Assembly: GCA_964525935.1 (NCBI GenBank)
Contig: CAZGJZ010000003.1
Coordinates: forward strand, 310,001-374,000
From: UBA2377 sp964525935
GTDB lineage: Bacteria; Verrucomicrobiota; Verrucomicrobiia; Opitutales; Opitutaceae
Length of the DNA stretch: 64,000 nucleotides
Direction of reading: 5' to 3'
Under the pieces are notes generated by a model. It worked only from the letters and a program-made list of their open reading frames with translations. It made no database searches and was not told the DNA's origin. Positions 18,796 through 26,898 of this stretch are shown here, piece by piece (position 1 is the first letter of the stretch; the number at the start of each line of letters is the position of its first letter). The translations under genes and the position numbers were made by a program.

Positions 18796-20271
18796 TTAAA
18801 AGCTCAGTGTCGTGATCGCGTTGCGGGCGGCGGCGCTGGTGAGCTCGCGCCAGGTCGAGACGCGGAAGGGGTTGTTGCCGCCGAAATCACCGAGGGCCTC
18901 GTCGTAGTGAAAGGCGGCGTTGCCGACGACGGTGATATCGTTGGCGACGATGGAGCCCACGACGTCGCCGTTGCCGTTGATCTTGACGGAGCCTTGGGGG
19001 GCGTAGACCACGGCGCTGAGCGCGCCGTTGCCGGCGATCTGAATGGATTGGGTGCCCGAGGTCTTGGTGCCCCAGATCTGCAGGCTGGAGGCCTGGTTGG
19101 CGGTGAGGGCGGTGGTGCCGCCGTTCATGGCGCCGTTGCCGGCAATCTTGATATCGCCGGGAGCGTAAATCTGCAGGCTGGCCCCGGTCTGGATGTTGAG
19201 GGCGCCGCTGCCGCCGCCGATGTCGATGCTCGATGACGTGTTGGTCAGCGTGATGCTGACTTTGGGGGCAGGGGAACCCGCCGTCGGCTTCTCAATGGCC
19301 AGAGTCTTGTTGTTAAAACTGATCTCACTGGCCGTGTAGTAATAGATGCCGCCGATCGCGACGTCGGTCGCGCGGGGCAGGCTGAGATCGCCGGTGATGG
19401 CGCCCAAGGCATAGCCGGCGGTGGCCGGGGCCGTGACGGGATCGAAGCTGGTGGAAAAATCGGTGGAGACGCGGCTCATGTCCATGGTGCCGCTGGGGGT
19501 GCCCCAAGGGCCGACGAGGCCGTTGCTGCCGACGGAAGGCACGGCGCCGCCGGTCGCGGCGTAGCCCCAGATATCGGCGTTCTGCACGAGCACGGCGTCC
19601 ACGGCGACCGAGATGGAGCCGACGGAGCCCTTGTCGTGTTTGACGCCGGCGCTGTAGGGCACCGGGGATGCGCGGAGGGAGCCATCGTCGTTTTTGGTGG
19701 AGTTGAAACTGTCCACGGAGGCGTTGTTGCCGCTGAAACGGATGGAATCCTTGGCGACGAGGCCGTTGGCGAACTTGGAGGTTTTGCGCAGGTTGATCTC
19801 GACCCACTTTTCGATGGGTTTGCTGGAGCCGGGGATGGTGATGGTGGAGCGAGCAACGACGCGCGGCGCGGCGCCGGTGTAGCCATAGGCGTAGATGCGG
19901 ACAAAGCCCGTCACGCCTTGGTCGAAGGTGTAGTTGCCGGTGGCCGGCAACCGGCGCCGGGCGTCGCCGGCGGGCACGGGGCTGGCGGTGGTCCAGCCGT
20001 TGGCGCCCCAGTTGTAGCTGCTGTCGGCGATGGTTTTATTGATGGCATACATCGCCTCCTCGAGGCCGTTTTCGGCGAGGTTCATGGCGGCGTTGCTGTA
20101 GAGCGCGCGGTTGGCAACTTGGAGGCCGGAGCGGCCGAGCCGCAGGTAGCTGACGAGGCAGACGCCGATGACCGCGCAGAGGATCATCGCCACGATGAGC
20201 AGGGAGCCGCGCGAGCCGGCCCGGGCCAGGCCGGCTCGGCGGGAGGAAAAGGGAGAGGCAGGCGAGGTCAT
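18796..20271 (-). CDS. PilX-type minor pilin with DUF7305-like C-terminal domain (module B)
   Basis: 491 residues. The N-terminus has GSLLIVAMILCAVIGVCLVSYLRLG, a PilX-like hydrophobic helix preceded by basic residues (SSRRAGLARAGSRGS), and no Glu5, as in PilX/GspK-type proteins that sit at the pilus tip. Then follows a large extracellular domain with recurring patterns FANGLVAKDSI, IAGNGAM, IAGNGALSAVVYAP, INGNGDVVGSIVAN and a final AAFHYDEAL, typical of the DUF7305 beta-helix-like region found in verrucomicrobial and planctomycetal pilins. It ends the second pilV-pilW-pilX run, 18 bp after PilW. A close paralogue is at 21433-22821. Probable role: adhesive or initiating minor pilin. Confidence 0.72.
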   Translation of the reverse strand: MTSPASPFSSRRAGLARAGSRGSLLIVAMILCAVIGVCLVSYLRLGRSGLQVANRALYSNAAMNLAENGLEEAMYAINKTIADSSYNWGANGWTTASPVPAGDARRRLPATGNYTFDQGVTGFVRIYAYGYTGAAPRVVARSTITIPGSSKPIEKWVEINLRKTSKFANGLVAKDSIRFSGNNASVDSFNSTKNDDGSLRASPVPYSAGVKHDKGSVGSISVAVDAVLVQNADIWGYAATGGAVPSVGSNGLVGPWGTPSGTMDMSRVSTDFSTSFDPVTAPATAGYALGAITGDLSLPRATDVAIGGIYYYTASEISFNNKTLAIEKPTAGSPAPKVSITLTNTSSSIDIGGGSGALNIQTGASLQIYAPGDIKIAGNGAMNGGTTALTANQASSLQIWGTKTSGTQSIQIAGNGALSAVVYAPQGSVKINGNGDVVGSIVANDITVVGNAAFHYDEALGDFGGNNPFRVSTWRELTSAAARNAITTLSF

Positions 20272-20289
20272 GGGGAGGGGACAGTCCGG

Positions 20290-20862
20290 TCAGGCCGTCA
20301 CGATTTTGTTGCGGAGGATGAAGCGGGCGGAGAGCACGGTGTTGGTGGCGGCGGCGACGGTGCGGCTGGTGCGCGACGCCTCGAGGGAGATCTGCAGCTG
20401 CTTGGTGCTGGAGCCGGCGGCCGTGAGATTGGCGGCGGTGGCCAGGGGCAGCTCGGCCCCGGTGACGTTGAAGGATTTGAAGCTGAAGGTGCCGGGCCGG
20501 ATGTTGGTGATCATCGCGGCGCCATTGCGGGAAAAAATGCGCGTCGTGCTGTTGTAGGTGTAGGTGATGTTGGCGGCGTTGACGACCAGGGTGAGGGAGG
20601 TGGCGCTGCTCCACGTGATGGCGCTGGCCTGGCGCGTGTCCTCGGCGAAGAGCTCGAGGCCTTTGCGGGCCTGTGCTTCCATGTCGGAATAATTCTGCAG
20701 GTTGGCGCCGCTGCGGCCGAGGAAGAGGAAGGTGCTGAGAACCCCGAGGAGAATGAAGGAGGAGAGGCTGGCGCCGACCATCATCTCGACGAGGGTGAAC
20801 CCGCCCCGGGGGGCGCGCGGCCTACGGATGGGCAATGGTGTAGTAGTAATCATAAAGACCAT
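20290..20862 (-). CDS. PilW-like prepilin (module B)
   Basis: 190 residues with a classical type III prepilin cleavage site: GGFTLVEMMVGASL, where cleavage by prepilin peptidase falls between Gly and Phe and Glu is at +5. The remainder is a short pseudopilin-like domain of the PilW/GspJ type. The start is uncertain: ATG codons at 20862 and 20853 are both in frame and neither has a clear ribosome site. It overlaps the preceding PilV-like gene by 32-41 nt, so translation is likely coupled. A paralogue of equivalent size sits at 22821-23429. Confidence 0.75.
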   Translation of the reverse strand: MVFMITTTPLPIRRPRAPRGGFTLVEMMVGASLSSFILLGVLSTFLFLGRSGANLQNYSDMEAQARKGLELFAEDTRQASAITWSSATSLTLVVNAANITYTYNSTTRIFSRNGAAMITNIRPGTFSFKSFNVTGAELPLATAANLTAAGSSTKQLQISLEASRTSRTVAAATNTVLSARFILRNKIVTA

Positions 20863-21289
20863 TTTTGGCGTAGAGCGCGTTGAAGGAGCGCTGGTGCCAG
20901 CGGAGATCGTAGGACTGCCAGCGCACGGAGACGGTGATGTTTCTCATCTCGGTCGGCCGGGTGGCGTCGGCGGTGACGGTGCGGGTGATGGTGTATTTCC
21001 CGACGACGTCGGCGCTGCTGCTGAAATAGGTGGCGCCATCGAAGGAGGCGGTGGCAGGCAGGGCGTTGATCGTCGTCCAGCTCATCATGCGGAGCCGTTC
21101 CATTTCACTCTGGATGATCTGGGAGGCGAGGGTCGTGCCGCGGGCAACGTCGATGGAGCGGTAGCCCGACTGCATCGTGATGATCGAGGTGGCCAGGCCG
21201 AAGGTCATGATGAAGCTGGCCAGGGCGACTTCGATGATGGTGAACCCGCGCTGGGAGCGAAGGCGGAGCCTGGGCGATGGGGTCGGCAT
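20822..21289 (-). CDS. PilV-like prepilin (module B)
   Basis: 155 residues. The leader MPTPSPRLRLRSQRG is basic and ends in Gly, with mature start FTIIEVALASFIMTFGL and Glu at +5, so it is a standard substrate for prepilin peptidase. The C-terminus ends NALYAKNGLYDYYYTIAHP, matching the end of the fused pilin at 23404-24513 (TRYAKNGLYDYFYTAH), which shows the two are paralogues. It is the first gene of module B; its promoter region holds the AGGC-rich element at 21325-21390. No response regulator is attached here, in contrast to module A. Confidence 0.78.
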   Translation of the reverse strand: MPTPSPRLRLRSQRGFTIIEVALASFIMTFGLATSIITMQSGYRSIDVARGTTLASQIIQSEMERLRMMSWTTINALPATASFDGATYFSSSADVVGKYTITRTVTADATRPTEMRNITVSVRWQSYDLRWHQRSFNALYAKNGLYDYYYTIAHP

Positions 21290-21324
21290 GACGACGCCAC
21301 TATGGCAGGCAATGCGCGGAGGCG

Positions 21325-21390
21325 TTAGAGGCTTACAGGCCCTGATTTCAGGCTTAGGCGGGATAGGCCCGAGGGGGCCTAGTCAGGGAG
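21325..21390 (-). promoter_or_regulatory. AGGC/GGCC-rich element upstream of pilin module B
   Basis: Within the 143-bp gap between module A and module B the sequence is crowded with AGGC, AGGCC and GGCCT half-sites. Its core, TTAGAGGC-TTACAGG-CCCTGATTTCAGGCTTAG (21325-21357), resembles 26182-26215 and both regions also hold the identical 10-mer GGCCTAGTCA. It lies 36-100 bp upstream of the first pilin start. A binding site for a response regulator is a natural reading but is inference. Confidence 0.5.
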
Positions 21391-21432
21391 GCAACGGGAG
21401 GGGCCGCCCGGCGCGGCGGCGGGGCGCGGGAA

Positions 21433-22821
21433 TCACCAGCCTTGGAACTGGGGCGCGTAGCGGGCGCGGTCGGCGGCGGAGGAAAGCTCGCGCCATTGCA
21501 CAATGCCGAAGGGAGTGTTGCGGTCGGACTGGGCCAGCGCCTCGTCGTAGTGGAAGGCGGCGTTGCCGGTGAGCGTGATGGTGTGGGCGACGACCGAGCC
21601 CATCACGTCGCCGTTGCCGTTGATTTTCACGGCGGCGTTGGGGGCGTAGACGAGGCCATTGAGGGCGCCGTTGCCGGCGATGTGAAACTCCTGGCCGCCG
21701 GCGCTCGTGCAGGTGCCCCAGAGCTGGAAGGTGACGGGTTGGGTGTTGGCGTTGGCCACGCCGTTGCCGGCGATGCGGATGTTGCCCTCGGTGTAAACGG
21801 TGAGAGTGGAGCCGGCGGGGATGATGATCGAGGCGGTGCCGGTCACGCTGAGGGCGTCAACGCCCGGTCCGGCGGTGAGGATGAGGGTGACATCGCCCAG
21901 AATGGTGAGCGTTTTTTTGCCGCTGAGGGAGATGCCGGGACAGCGCCAGCGGGTGGCGGTGCCGGCGGTGCCGAGGGTGGCGCCCACGGCGGCGATGACC
22001 GTGCCGTCGAGCGGCGCGAGGGCGGACGGGAGCTCGGCGTTGAAATCCGTGGCGATGCGGTTTGGGTCGATGGCCACCTCGACCGGCGTATCCGCGCCGC
22101 GGATGCTGCCCTGGGTGCCGACCTGCGGCTGGGCGCCGCCGGTGAACACGTAGCCCCAGATGCTGGCCTGGTTGATGAGCGTGGCGGTATTGAGCACGGA
22201 AAGACTGGCGACGGTGCCGCCGTCGCGCCGCACCGCGGGGCTGTAAGGCACCGGCGGGGTGGCGGGATCGTGGTCGGGATCGGAGTTCCAGCTGTCGACG
22301 GTGGTGACGGCGCCGTTGAAGACGATGCTGTCCTTGGCGACGAGGCCGTTGGCGAAATGCGAACGGCGGCGCAACGTGACCTCGATCATGCGCGTGACCG
22401 GATTGCCGCCGGGCGGATGCACGGAGGCGAGGGCCACGATGCGGGGATTGGTGCCGGCTGGCGGATTGGTGGTGCTGACGTGGACTTTCACCGACCCGGT
22501 GGTGTTCTGGCCGAAATCGAAACCGGTGAACTGGCGGAAGGCCGCCGAGTCGGCCGATTGCCAGCCGACCCAGGCGTCGGACTGATCGGCGGTGGCGCGG
22601 TTGAAGGACCACACGGCTTCCTCGGCGCCGGCCTCGGCGAGGTTGAGTGCGGCGTAGCCTTGGAAGGAACGCTTGGCCAGCCGCGTGGAGCCGAGATTCA
22701 GGTTGAGGTAACTGCCGAGCATGAGGGCGATGATCGCCGCGAGGAGGAGCGCCACGATGAGGACCGAGCCGCGTTGGCGACGGCGGTGCGATAGGGGGAA
22801 GGATGGACGGGGGGAAGACAT
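21433..22821 (-). CDS. PilX-type minor pilin with DUF7305-like C-terminal domain (module A)
   Basis: 462 residues starting MSSPRPSFPL at 22821; the stop of the upstream PilW gene overlaps this ATG as TGATG. The N-terminal helix GSVLIVALLLAAIIALMLGSYLNLN has basic flanks (SHRRRQR) and lacks Glu5, as in PilX/GspK. The C-terminal domain shares HFANGLVAKDSIVFNG, IAGNGALNGLVYAP, INGNGDVMGSVVAH and NAAFHYDEAL with the module B protein, so the two are clear paralogues, here with a divergent middle part. The final residues QWRELSSAADRARY also match. It is the distal gene of a kinase-regulator-pilin operon. Role: probable tip pilin or adhesin. Confidence 0.72.
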   Translation of the reverse strand: MSSPRPSFPLSHRRRQRGSVLIVALLLAAIIALMLGSYLNLNLGSTRLAKRSFQGYAALNLAEAGAEEAVWSFNRATADQSDAWVGWQSADSAAFRQFTGFDFGQNTTGSVKVHVSTTNPPAGTNPRIVALASVHPPGGNPVTRMIEVTLRRRSHFANGLVAKDSIVFNGAVTTVDSWNSDPDHDPATPPVPYSPAVRRDGGTVASLSVLNTATLINQASIWGYVFTGGAQPQVGTQGSIRGADTPVEVAIDPNRIATDFNAELPSALAPLDGTVIAAVGATLGTAGTATRWRCPGISLSGKKTLTILGDVTLILTAGPGVDALSVTGTASIIIPAGSTLTVYTEGNIRIAGNGVANANTQPVTFQLWGTCTSAGGQEFHIAGNGALNGLVYAPNAAVKINGNGDVMGSVVAHTITLTGNAAFHYDEALAQSDRNTPFGIVQWRELSSAADRARYAPQFQGW

Positions 22822-23429
22822 CAGTTGCTGACGCGCTTGTTGCGCAGAAGGTAGCGGGCGGAGAGGGCGGTTTGCGTGGCGGCGACGGTGGTCACCGCGG
22901 TGCGGGTGGCCTGCAGGTCGAGCTGGATAAGTTTGGTTTCGAGATCGTTGACGGCGGTTTGGTCCGTGGCGCCGTTCTGCTCGAGTTTGAAACGGCGGAA
23001 GGAAAACCCGGGCCCGACATGGCGCACCAGGATACGACGGGCGGAGGTCGAATCCGCCGCGCCGGGCAGGCGGTAAAAACAGCGGGCGGTCGGCCCGGTG
23101 GCCGCGGGGTCGTAGGCGTAGGTGACGAGGAGGGAGGTGCGGCCGGCGCCGGGCACGACCAGGGTGATGCTCTGGCTGTTGTTCCACTGGATGCCGCTGG
23201 CCATGCGGGCGTCGCTGGCGAAGACGTCGAGGGCGCGGCGCGTTTGGGCCGACATCTCGCTGTAGCCGCCGGCATTGAAACCGGTGCGGCCGATGAAGAG
23301 GAAGGCGCTCATGACGCCGGCGAGCACGACGGTGGCCAGCGCAGCGGCGACCATGAGTTCGACGAGGGTGAACCCGGCGGGCGGACGGCGCCGCGCGGGG
23401 AAATCAGTGCGCGGTGTAGAAATAGTCAT
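22821..23429 (-). CDS. PilW-like prepilin (module A)
   Basis: 202 residues. Leader MTISTPRTDFPARRRPPAG with mature start FTLVELMVAAALATVVL and Glu at +5, a standard prepilin site. The rest matches the PilW-like protein of module B (for example GRTGFN.. YSEMSAQTRRALDVFASDARMAS against GRSGAN.. YSDMEAQARKGLELFAEDTRQAS). Its start overlaps the end of the fused regulator-pilin gene by 26 nt and its stop overlaps the next start by one base, so it is translated in a tightly coupled series. Confidence 0.78.
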   Translation of the reverse strand: MTISTPRTDFPARRRPPAGFTLVELMVAAALATVVLAGVMSAFLFIGRTGFNAGGYSEMSAQTRRALDVFASDARMASGIQWNNSQSITLVVPGAGRTSLLVTYAYDPAATGPTARCFYRLPGAADSTSARRILVRHVGPGFSFRRFKLEQNGATDQTAVNDLETKLIQLDLQATRTAVTTVAATQTALSARYLLRNKRVSN

Positions 23430-24513
23430 AGAGCCCGTTTTTGGCGTAGCGGGTGAGGAGGCGCACGGTGTGCGGCTGGCCGTCGTAGCCGCGCCAGGTG
23501 GAGATGAGCAGGATTTCCTTCAGGTCGGTCTTGGGGCTGGTGACGGTGCGCACGCAGTGGAACGCCGTGCGGGCGGAGCTCGCGACGGGGTTGGTGGCGA
23601 TCGTGGCCGGGCCGGCGCTTTGGAGGGCGTCGAGCTGGGTCCAGTTTTTCAGGCGGAGCTGCTCGAGTTCGCTCTGCATGAGCTGCGCCGCGTAGGTGTA
23701 GTTGCGCGCCGTGTCGATGGCCTGGAGGCCGCGTTGCAGCGTGGTGATGGCGGTGACGATGCCCAGGGCCAGCACGGCGGTTGCGAGCATGACTTCGAGC
23801 AGGGTGAACGCGCGCTCCGGGGGGCGCGGGGCCGCGGCGCCGTCGCCGGCCGGCAGCGTGTGCTGCACGTAGAGCGCGGCGGCCTGGGAGCGGCGGCGCA
23901 CGTGGAGTTTTTCGAACACGTTGATGAGGTAATTTTTGACCGTGTTCTCGCTCAGGGTGAGCGCTTCGCCGACCTGCTTGTTGGTGAGGCCCTCGGCGAC
24001 GAGGGCGAGCACGCGGCGCTCCTGATTGGAGAGGGTTGCCAGTTCGTCGCCGGCGGACTTGGCGCCGGTGCCGCCGCGGAGGAGTTTCAGCACGCGGTCG
24101 GTGACGTCCGGTGCGAGGATGGACTGGCCGGCGGCGACATCCTTCACGGCCTGCACGAGGCCGGCGGGATCAATTTCCTTCATCAGGTAACCGTGGGCGC
24201 CGGCGGTGACGGCCTCGTAGACGAAGCTGTCGTTGGAATGCGAGGTCAGCACGATGACGCGCGTGGCGGGCTGGCGGGCAAGGATCTCCCGGCAGGCCTC
24301 GAAGCCGTGGCCGTCAGGCAGGCGGATATCGAGCAGGACGACGTCGGGCTTGAGCTGCTCGCAGGCGACGAGGGCCTCGGCGTTGGAACCGGCCTCGCCG
24401 ACGACTTGCAGCGGCGGCTGTTCGTCGGGCGCGGTGAGCACCGTGCGCAAGCCGTGACGGACGAGCAGGCTGTCTTCGACGAGGAGGATGCGGATCGGGG
24501 CGGTGGGGTTCAT
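23404..24513 (-). CDS. NarL-type response regulator fused in frame to a PilV-like prepilin
   Basis: 369 residues with no stop between two complete modules. Residues 1-125 are a REC domain (Glu13/Asp14, phosphoacceptor Asp62, Thr90, Lys112); residues ~155-212 are a LuxR/NarL helix-turn-helix (SNQERRVLALVAEGLTNKQV, SENTVKNYL). After SQAAALYVQ comes an Ala/Pro-rich linker (residues 218-231) ending PPERA, then FTLLEVMLATAVLALGIV, a prepilin helix with Ala235 at -1 and Glu240 at +5. The rest is a ~134-residue pilin matching the PilV of module B. A stand-alone regulator paralogue of 221 residues (26233-26898) stops right after the equivalent of residue 217. The ATG overlaps the kinase stop by ATGA. 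If prepilin peptidase cuts after Ala235, the whole regulator would be released as an outsize leader. An internal GTG (23868) could start a separate pilin but has no ribosome site. A sequencing error at the junction cannot be excluded. Confidence 0.8.
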   Translation of the reverse strand: MNPTAPIRILLVEDSLLVRHGLRTVLTAPDEQPPLQVVGEAGSNAEALVACEQLKPDVVLLDIRLPDGHGFEACREILARQPATRVIVLTSHSNDSFVYEAVTAGAHGYLMKEIDPAGLVQAVKDVAAGQSILAPDVTDRVLKLLRGGTGAKSAGDELATLSNQERRVLALVAEGLTNKQVGEALTLSENTVKNYLINVFEKLHVRRRSQAAALYVQHTLPAGDGAAAPRPPERAFTLLEVMLATAVLALGIVTAITTLQRGLQAIDTARNYTYAAQLMQSELEQLRLKNWTQLDALQSAGPATIATNPVASSARTAFHCVRTVTSPKTDLKEILLISTWRGYDGQPHTVRLLTRYAKNGLYDYFYTAH

Positions 24514-26069
24514 ACGGAATGAGGGGGATTGAAACTGAAACTGAGCCGGGTGCCGTGACCCGGCTGGGAATCGACGGTATAGGTGGCGCCGATTTCGCCG
24601 GCGCGGCCGGCGAAATTGCCCAGACCGAGCCCGCTGCTGTTGCTGCGGGTGGAAAAGCCCCGGCCGTCGTCGTTGATCGTGAAGAGCGCGCCGCCGGCGG
24701 GCGTGCCGGTGAGGGACACGTGGACGGTATCGGCCTGGCCGTGACGGAGGGCGTTGCTCACGGCCTCGCGCGTGATGTGCAGGAGATTCGCCCGCTGGGC
24801 GAGGGTGAGACGGGGGACGACGGCCTCGTCGATGGCGCACGTGAGGCGCGCCGGCCGGATGGTCTGCATGAACTTGAGGAGGGTGGTAACGGCCTCGGTG
24901 AAGGCCTGCTGCCGGAGGGACTCGGGTTCGAGGCCATTGATGAAGTTGCGCACATCCGTGATGGTTTGGTTGAGCGCCGCGCGGCTTTGCTCGAGGCGGG
25001 CGGAGGCTTCATCCTGTTCGGGCTTGAGCAGGGCGCGGATGCCGGCGAGGCCCATGCCCGTGGCGTAGAGCGACTGGATCACGCCGTCGTGCAGGTTGCG
25101 GCCGAGCTGGGTGCGTTCGGCGAGGGTGTGGCGGAGGCTGGCTTCGCTGGCGACGAGGGCGGTTTGCGCGCGCTGGCGCTCGGCGATCTCGGTGCGCAGG
25201 GCGTGGCGCTGCGCCAGGGACAAATCAAGCAGCCGGGCAATGTCGCCAAGTTCGTCGGGCTTGGTGCGGAGTTGCCGGATCGGGCCGGCGTCGCCCTGGG
25301 CGAGACTGGCGCCGATCTGTTGCATGGGGCGCAGCACCCACTGGTGCAGGCTCAACGCAAACGCCGCGACGAGCAGCAGGCCGAAGGCGAAAAACAGGCC
25401 GGTTTGCGGTGCGCGAATTTCGAACCAAGGGGCGACGGCGGGCGTGGCGTAGGCGACTTGGAGCCAGCGCACGGGCCGGCCCCGCCAGTCGCGCAGCGCC
25501 CGCACGTGGATGGCGCCGCCGACAGGTGCGGCGTGCGCGGCGAGGCTCGCCTGACCTTCGGTCAGGCCCGAGAGCAGCTTGAGGTGATCTCCGTCCCAAT
25601 GACGGGCGGCGAGCAACCAGCCGGTGGGCGACGCGGCGGGACTGGCGCGGAGCGGCTGAACGCAGATCTCCAGCACGCGGCCTCCGGGACCGACACTGAA
25701 AAAGCGTTCCGGCGGCGGGCGGCGCGTCCATTGCGCCGTTTCGTCGGGGGAGACTGGCGGTGGGGTGGCGGACGGCGAGGAGTCGTCGGCGGGGACGAGC
25801 CAGAGGGCGTCGGCGACCGGGTCGCGGTGGCCGGCGAGCGCAGGGTTGGCGACGCTGGCAGGGTCGCGGGCGGTTTCCGCGGCGTAGTCGCGGAGGGAGG
25901 CGACCGTGGCCGAGAGCCAATGGTCGAGCAACTGTTCGCGTTGTTGCCAGAGCGCGAGGGCGTTGCGCTGGCGCTCGCGAGCCTCCAGCCACTGCAGGCC
26001 CGCGAGCGCGGCGGTGAACCCCAGCAGTAGCAGCCCGAACAAAAGTGCGAATCGCCGCCGGACGCTCAT
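24510..26069 (-). CDS. Sensor histidine kinase (HisKA_3/NarX-like), module A
   Basis: 519 residues. A first membrane helix (~6-26), a ~190-residue periplasmic part with no clear named domain, a second helix (~223-242), a HAMP-like stretch (WVLRPMQQIGASLAQGD) and a coiled coil. The HisKA_3 phosphoacceptor is His327 in LGRNLHDGVIQSLYATG, the NarL-family kinase motif. The ATPase domain has REAVSNALRHGQA (N box) and NDDGRGF (G1) with GLGLGNFAGRA. It would autophosphorylate and pass phosphate to Asp62 of the fused regulator encoded directly downstream (ATGA overlap). The external signal is unknown. It is preceded by the AGGC-rich element. Confidence 0.88.
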   Translation of the reverse strand: MSVRRRFALLFGLLLLGFTAALAGLQWLEARERQRNALALWQQREQLLDHWLSATVASLRDYAAETARDPASVANPALAGHRDPVADALWLVPADDSSPSATPPPVSPDETAQWTRRPPPERFFSVGPGGRVLEICVQPLRASPAASPTGWLLAARHWDGDHLKLLSGLTEGQASLAAHAAPVGGAIHVRALRDWRGRPVRWLQVAYATPAVAPWFEIRAPQTGLFFAFGLLLVAAFALSLHQWVLRPMQQIGASLAQGDAGPIRQLRTKPDELGDIARLLDLSLAQRHALRTEIAERQRAQTALVASEASLRHTLAERTQLGRNLHDGVIQSLYATGMGLAGIRALLKPEQDEASARLEQSRAALNQTITDVRNFINGLEPESLRQQAFTEAVTTLLKFMQTIRPARLTCAIDEAVVPRLTLAQRANLLHITREAVSNALRHGQADTVHVSLTGTPAGGALFTINDDGRGFSTRSNSSGLGLGNFAGRAGEIGATYTVDSQPGHGTRLSFSFNPPHSV

Positions 26070-26181
26070 TGCTGCGACCCGGCACGGGGAAGTTTCAACC
26101 GGATGCGGCTGGACAGGGTTCCGTCTGCATTGATCTTAGGCCGCATTTACGCTCCAGCATAAGCGGAGGCCCCGATCGGCG

Positions 26182-26235
26182 GTAGAGGCGTTGGGGCCTT
26201 TATTCAGGCCTAGTCAACAGGCCTGAATGGGCCTA
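26182..26235 (-). promoter_or_regulatory. AGGC/GGCC-rich element upstream of the kinase/regulator-pilin operon
   Basis: Core GTAGAGGCGTT-GGGGCCTTT-ATTCAGGCCTAGTCA (26182-26216) shares TAGAGGC, GGCC and ATT-CAGGC-TAG in the same order with 21325-21357, and both regions carry GGCCTAGTCA exactly (26207-26216 and 21376-21385). Further AGGCCTGAAT and GGCCTAG copies follow and run into the 3' end of the upstream regulator gene. It lies 113-166 bp before the kinase start. A shared regulator site is inferred. Confidence 0.5.
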
Positions 26236-26898
26236 GTTTTTGGGGCGCTGGGCTTGGGCGTAAAGGGCGGCGGCCTGGGAACGGCGTTTCACGTGCAGCT
26301 TTTCGAAAACATTCACGAGATAGTTCTTCACGGTGTTTTCGCTGAGGGAGAGTTTTTCCCCGACCTCCTTGTTGGTGAGGCCATCGGATACGAGGGCGAG
26401 GACGCGCGTTTCCTGCGCGGAGAGCGAGGTGAGCTCGGCGGCACCGGTGGCGGATTCGTCGCGAATGAGGCGGAGCACACGGTTGGTCACGTCGGGCGTG
26501 AGCACGGATTTGCCGGCCGCGGCGTTCGTGATGGCCTCAAGCAGGCCGACCGGGTCGACTTCCTTCATCAAGTAGCCATGGGCGCCGGCAATCACCGCGT
26601 CGTAGACGAGGGAATCGTCGACAAAAGAGGTGAGCATCAGGACGCGGGTGGCGGGCAGTTCGCGGAGGATTTCGCGGCAGACGTCGATGCCTGAGCCGTC
26701 AGGGAGGCGGATGTCGAGCAGCACGACGTCGGGCCGGAGGCGGCGGGTTTCGGTCAGGGCCGTGACGGCGCCGGCGGCTTCGCCGACGACCTCGATGCCG
26801 CCATCCTGGCTGTGGGTGGCGATAACGGAGCGCACGCCGCGGCGCACGAGGGCGCTGTCATCAACCAGGAGGACACGGATGGCGGTGGTGGTGGTCAT
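26233..26898 (-). CDS. NarL-family response regulator (stand-alone paralogue)
   Basis: 221 residues. REC domain with Asp13/Asp14, phosphoacceptor Asp62 (VVLLDIRLPDG) and the conserved Lys in YLMKEVDP; C-terminal LuxR HTH with LSAQETRVLALVSDGLTNKEV and SENTVKNYLVNVFEKLHVKRRSQAA. It ends ALYAQAQRPKN, right where the fused paralogue continues into pilin. Both regulators share most of their sequence, so a duplication preceded the fusion. It is encoded by ATGA overlap with its kinase and probably binds DNA, with the AGGC-rich elements as candidate targets. Confidence 0.92.
   Translation of the reverse strand: MTTTTAIRVLLVDDSALVRRGVRSVIATHSQDGGIEVVGEAAGAVTALTETRRLRPDVVLLDIRLPDGSGIDVCREILRELPATRVLMLTSFVDDSLVYDAVIAGAHGYLMKEVDPVGLLEAITNAAAGKSVLTPDVTNRVLRLIRDESATGAAELTSLSAQETRVLALVSDGLTNKEVGEKLSLSENTVKNYLVNVFEKLHVKRRSQAAALYAQAQRPKN

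Noticed and set aside
23866..23868. Internal GTG as start of a separate pilin
   Set aside because: It would give a normal 20-residue leader, but no ribosome site precedes it and the frame is the same as the regulator's, so translation through the junction occurs anyway. Kept as an alternative in the fusion entry rather than called as a gene.
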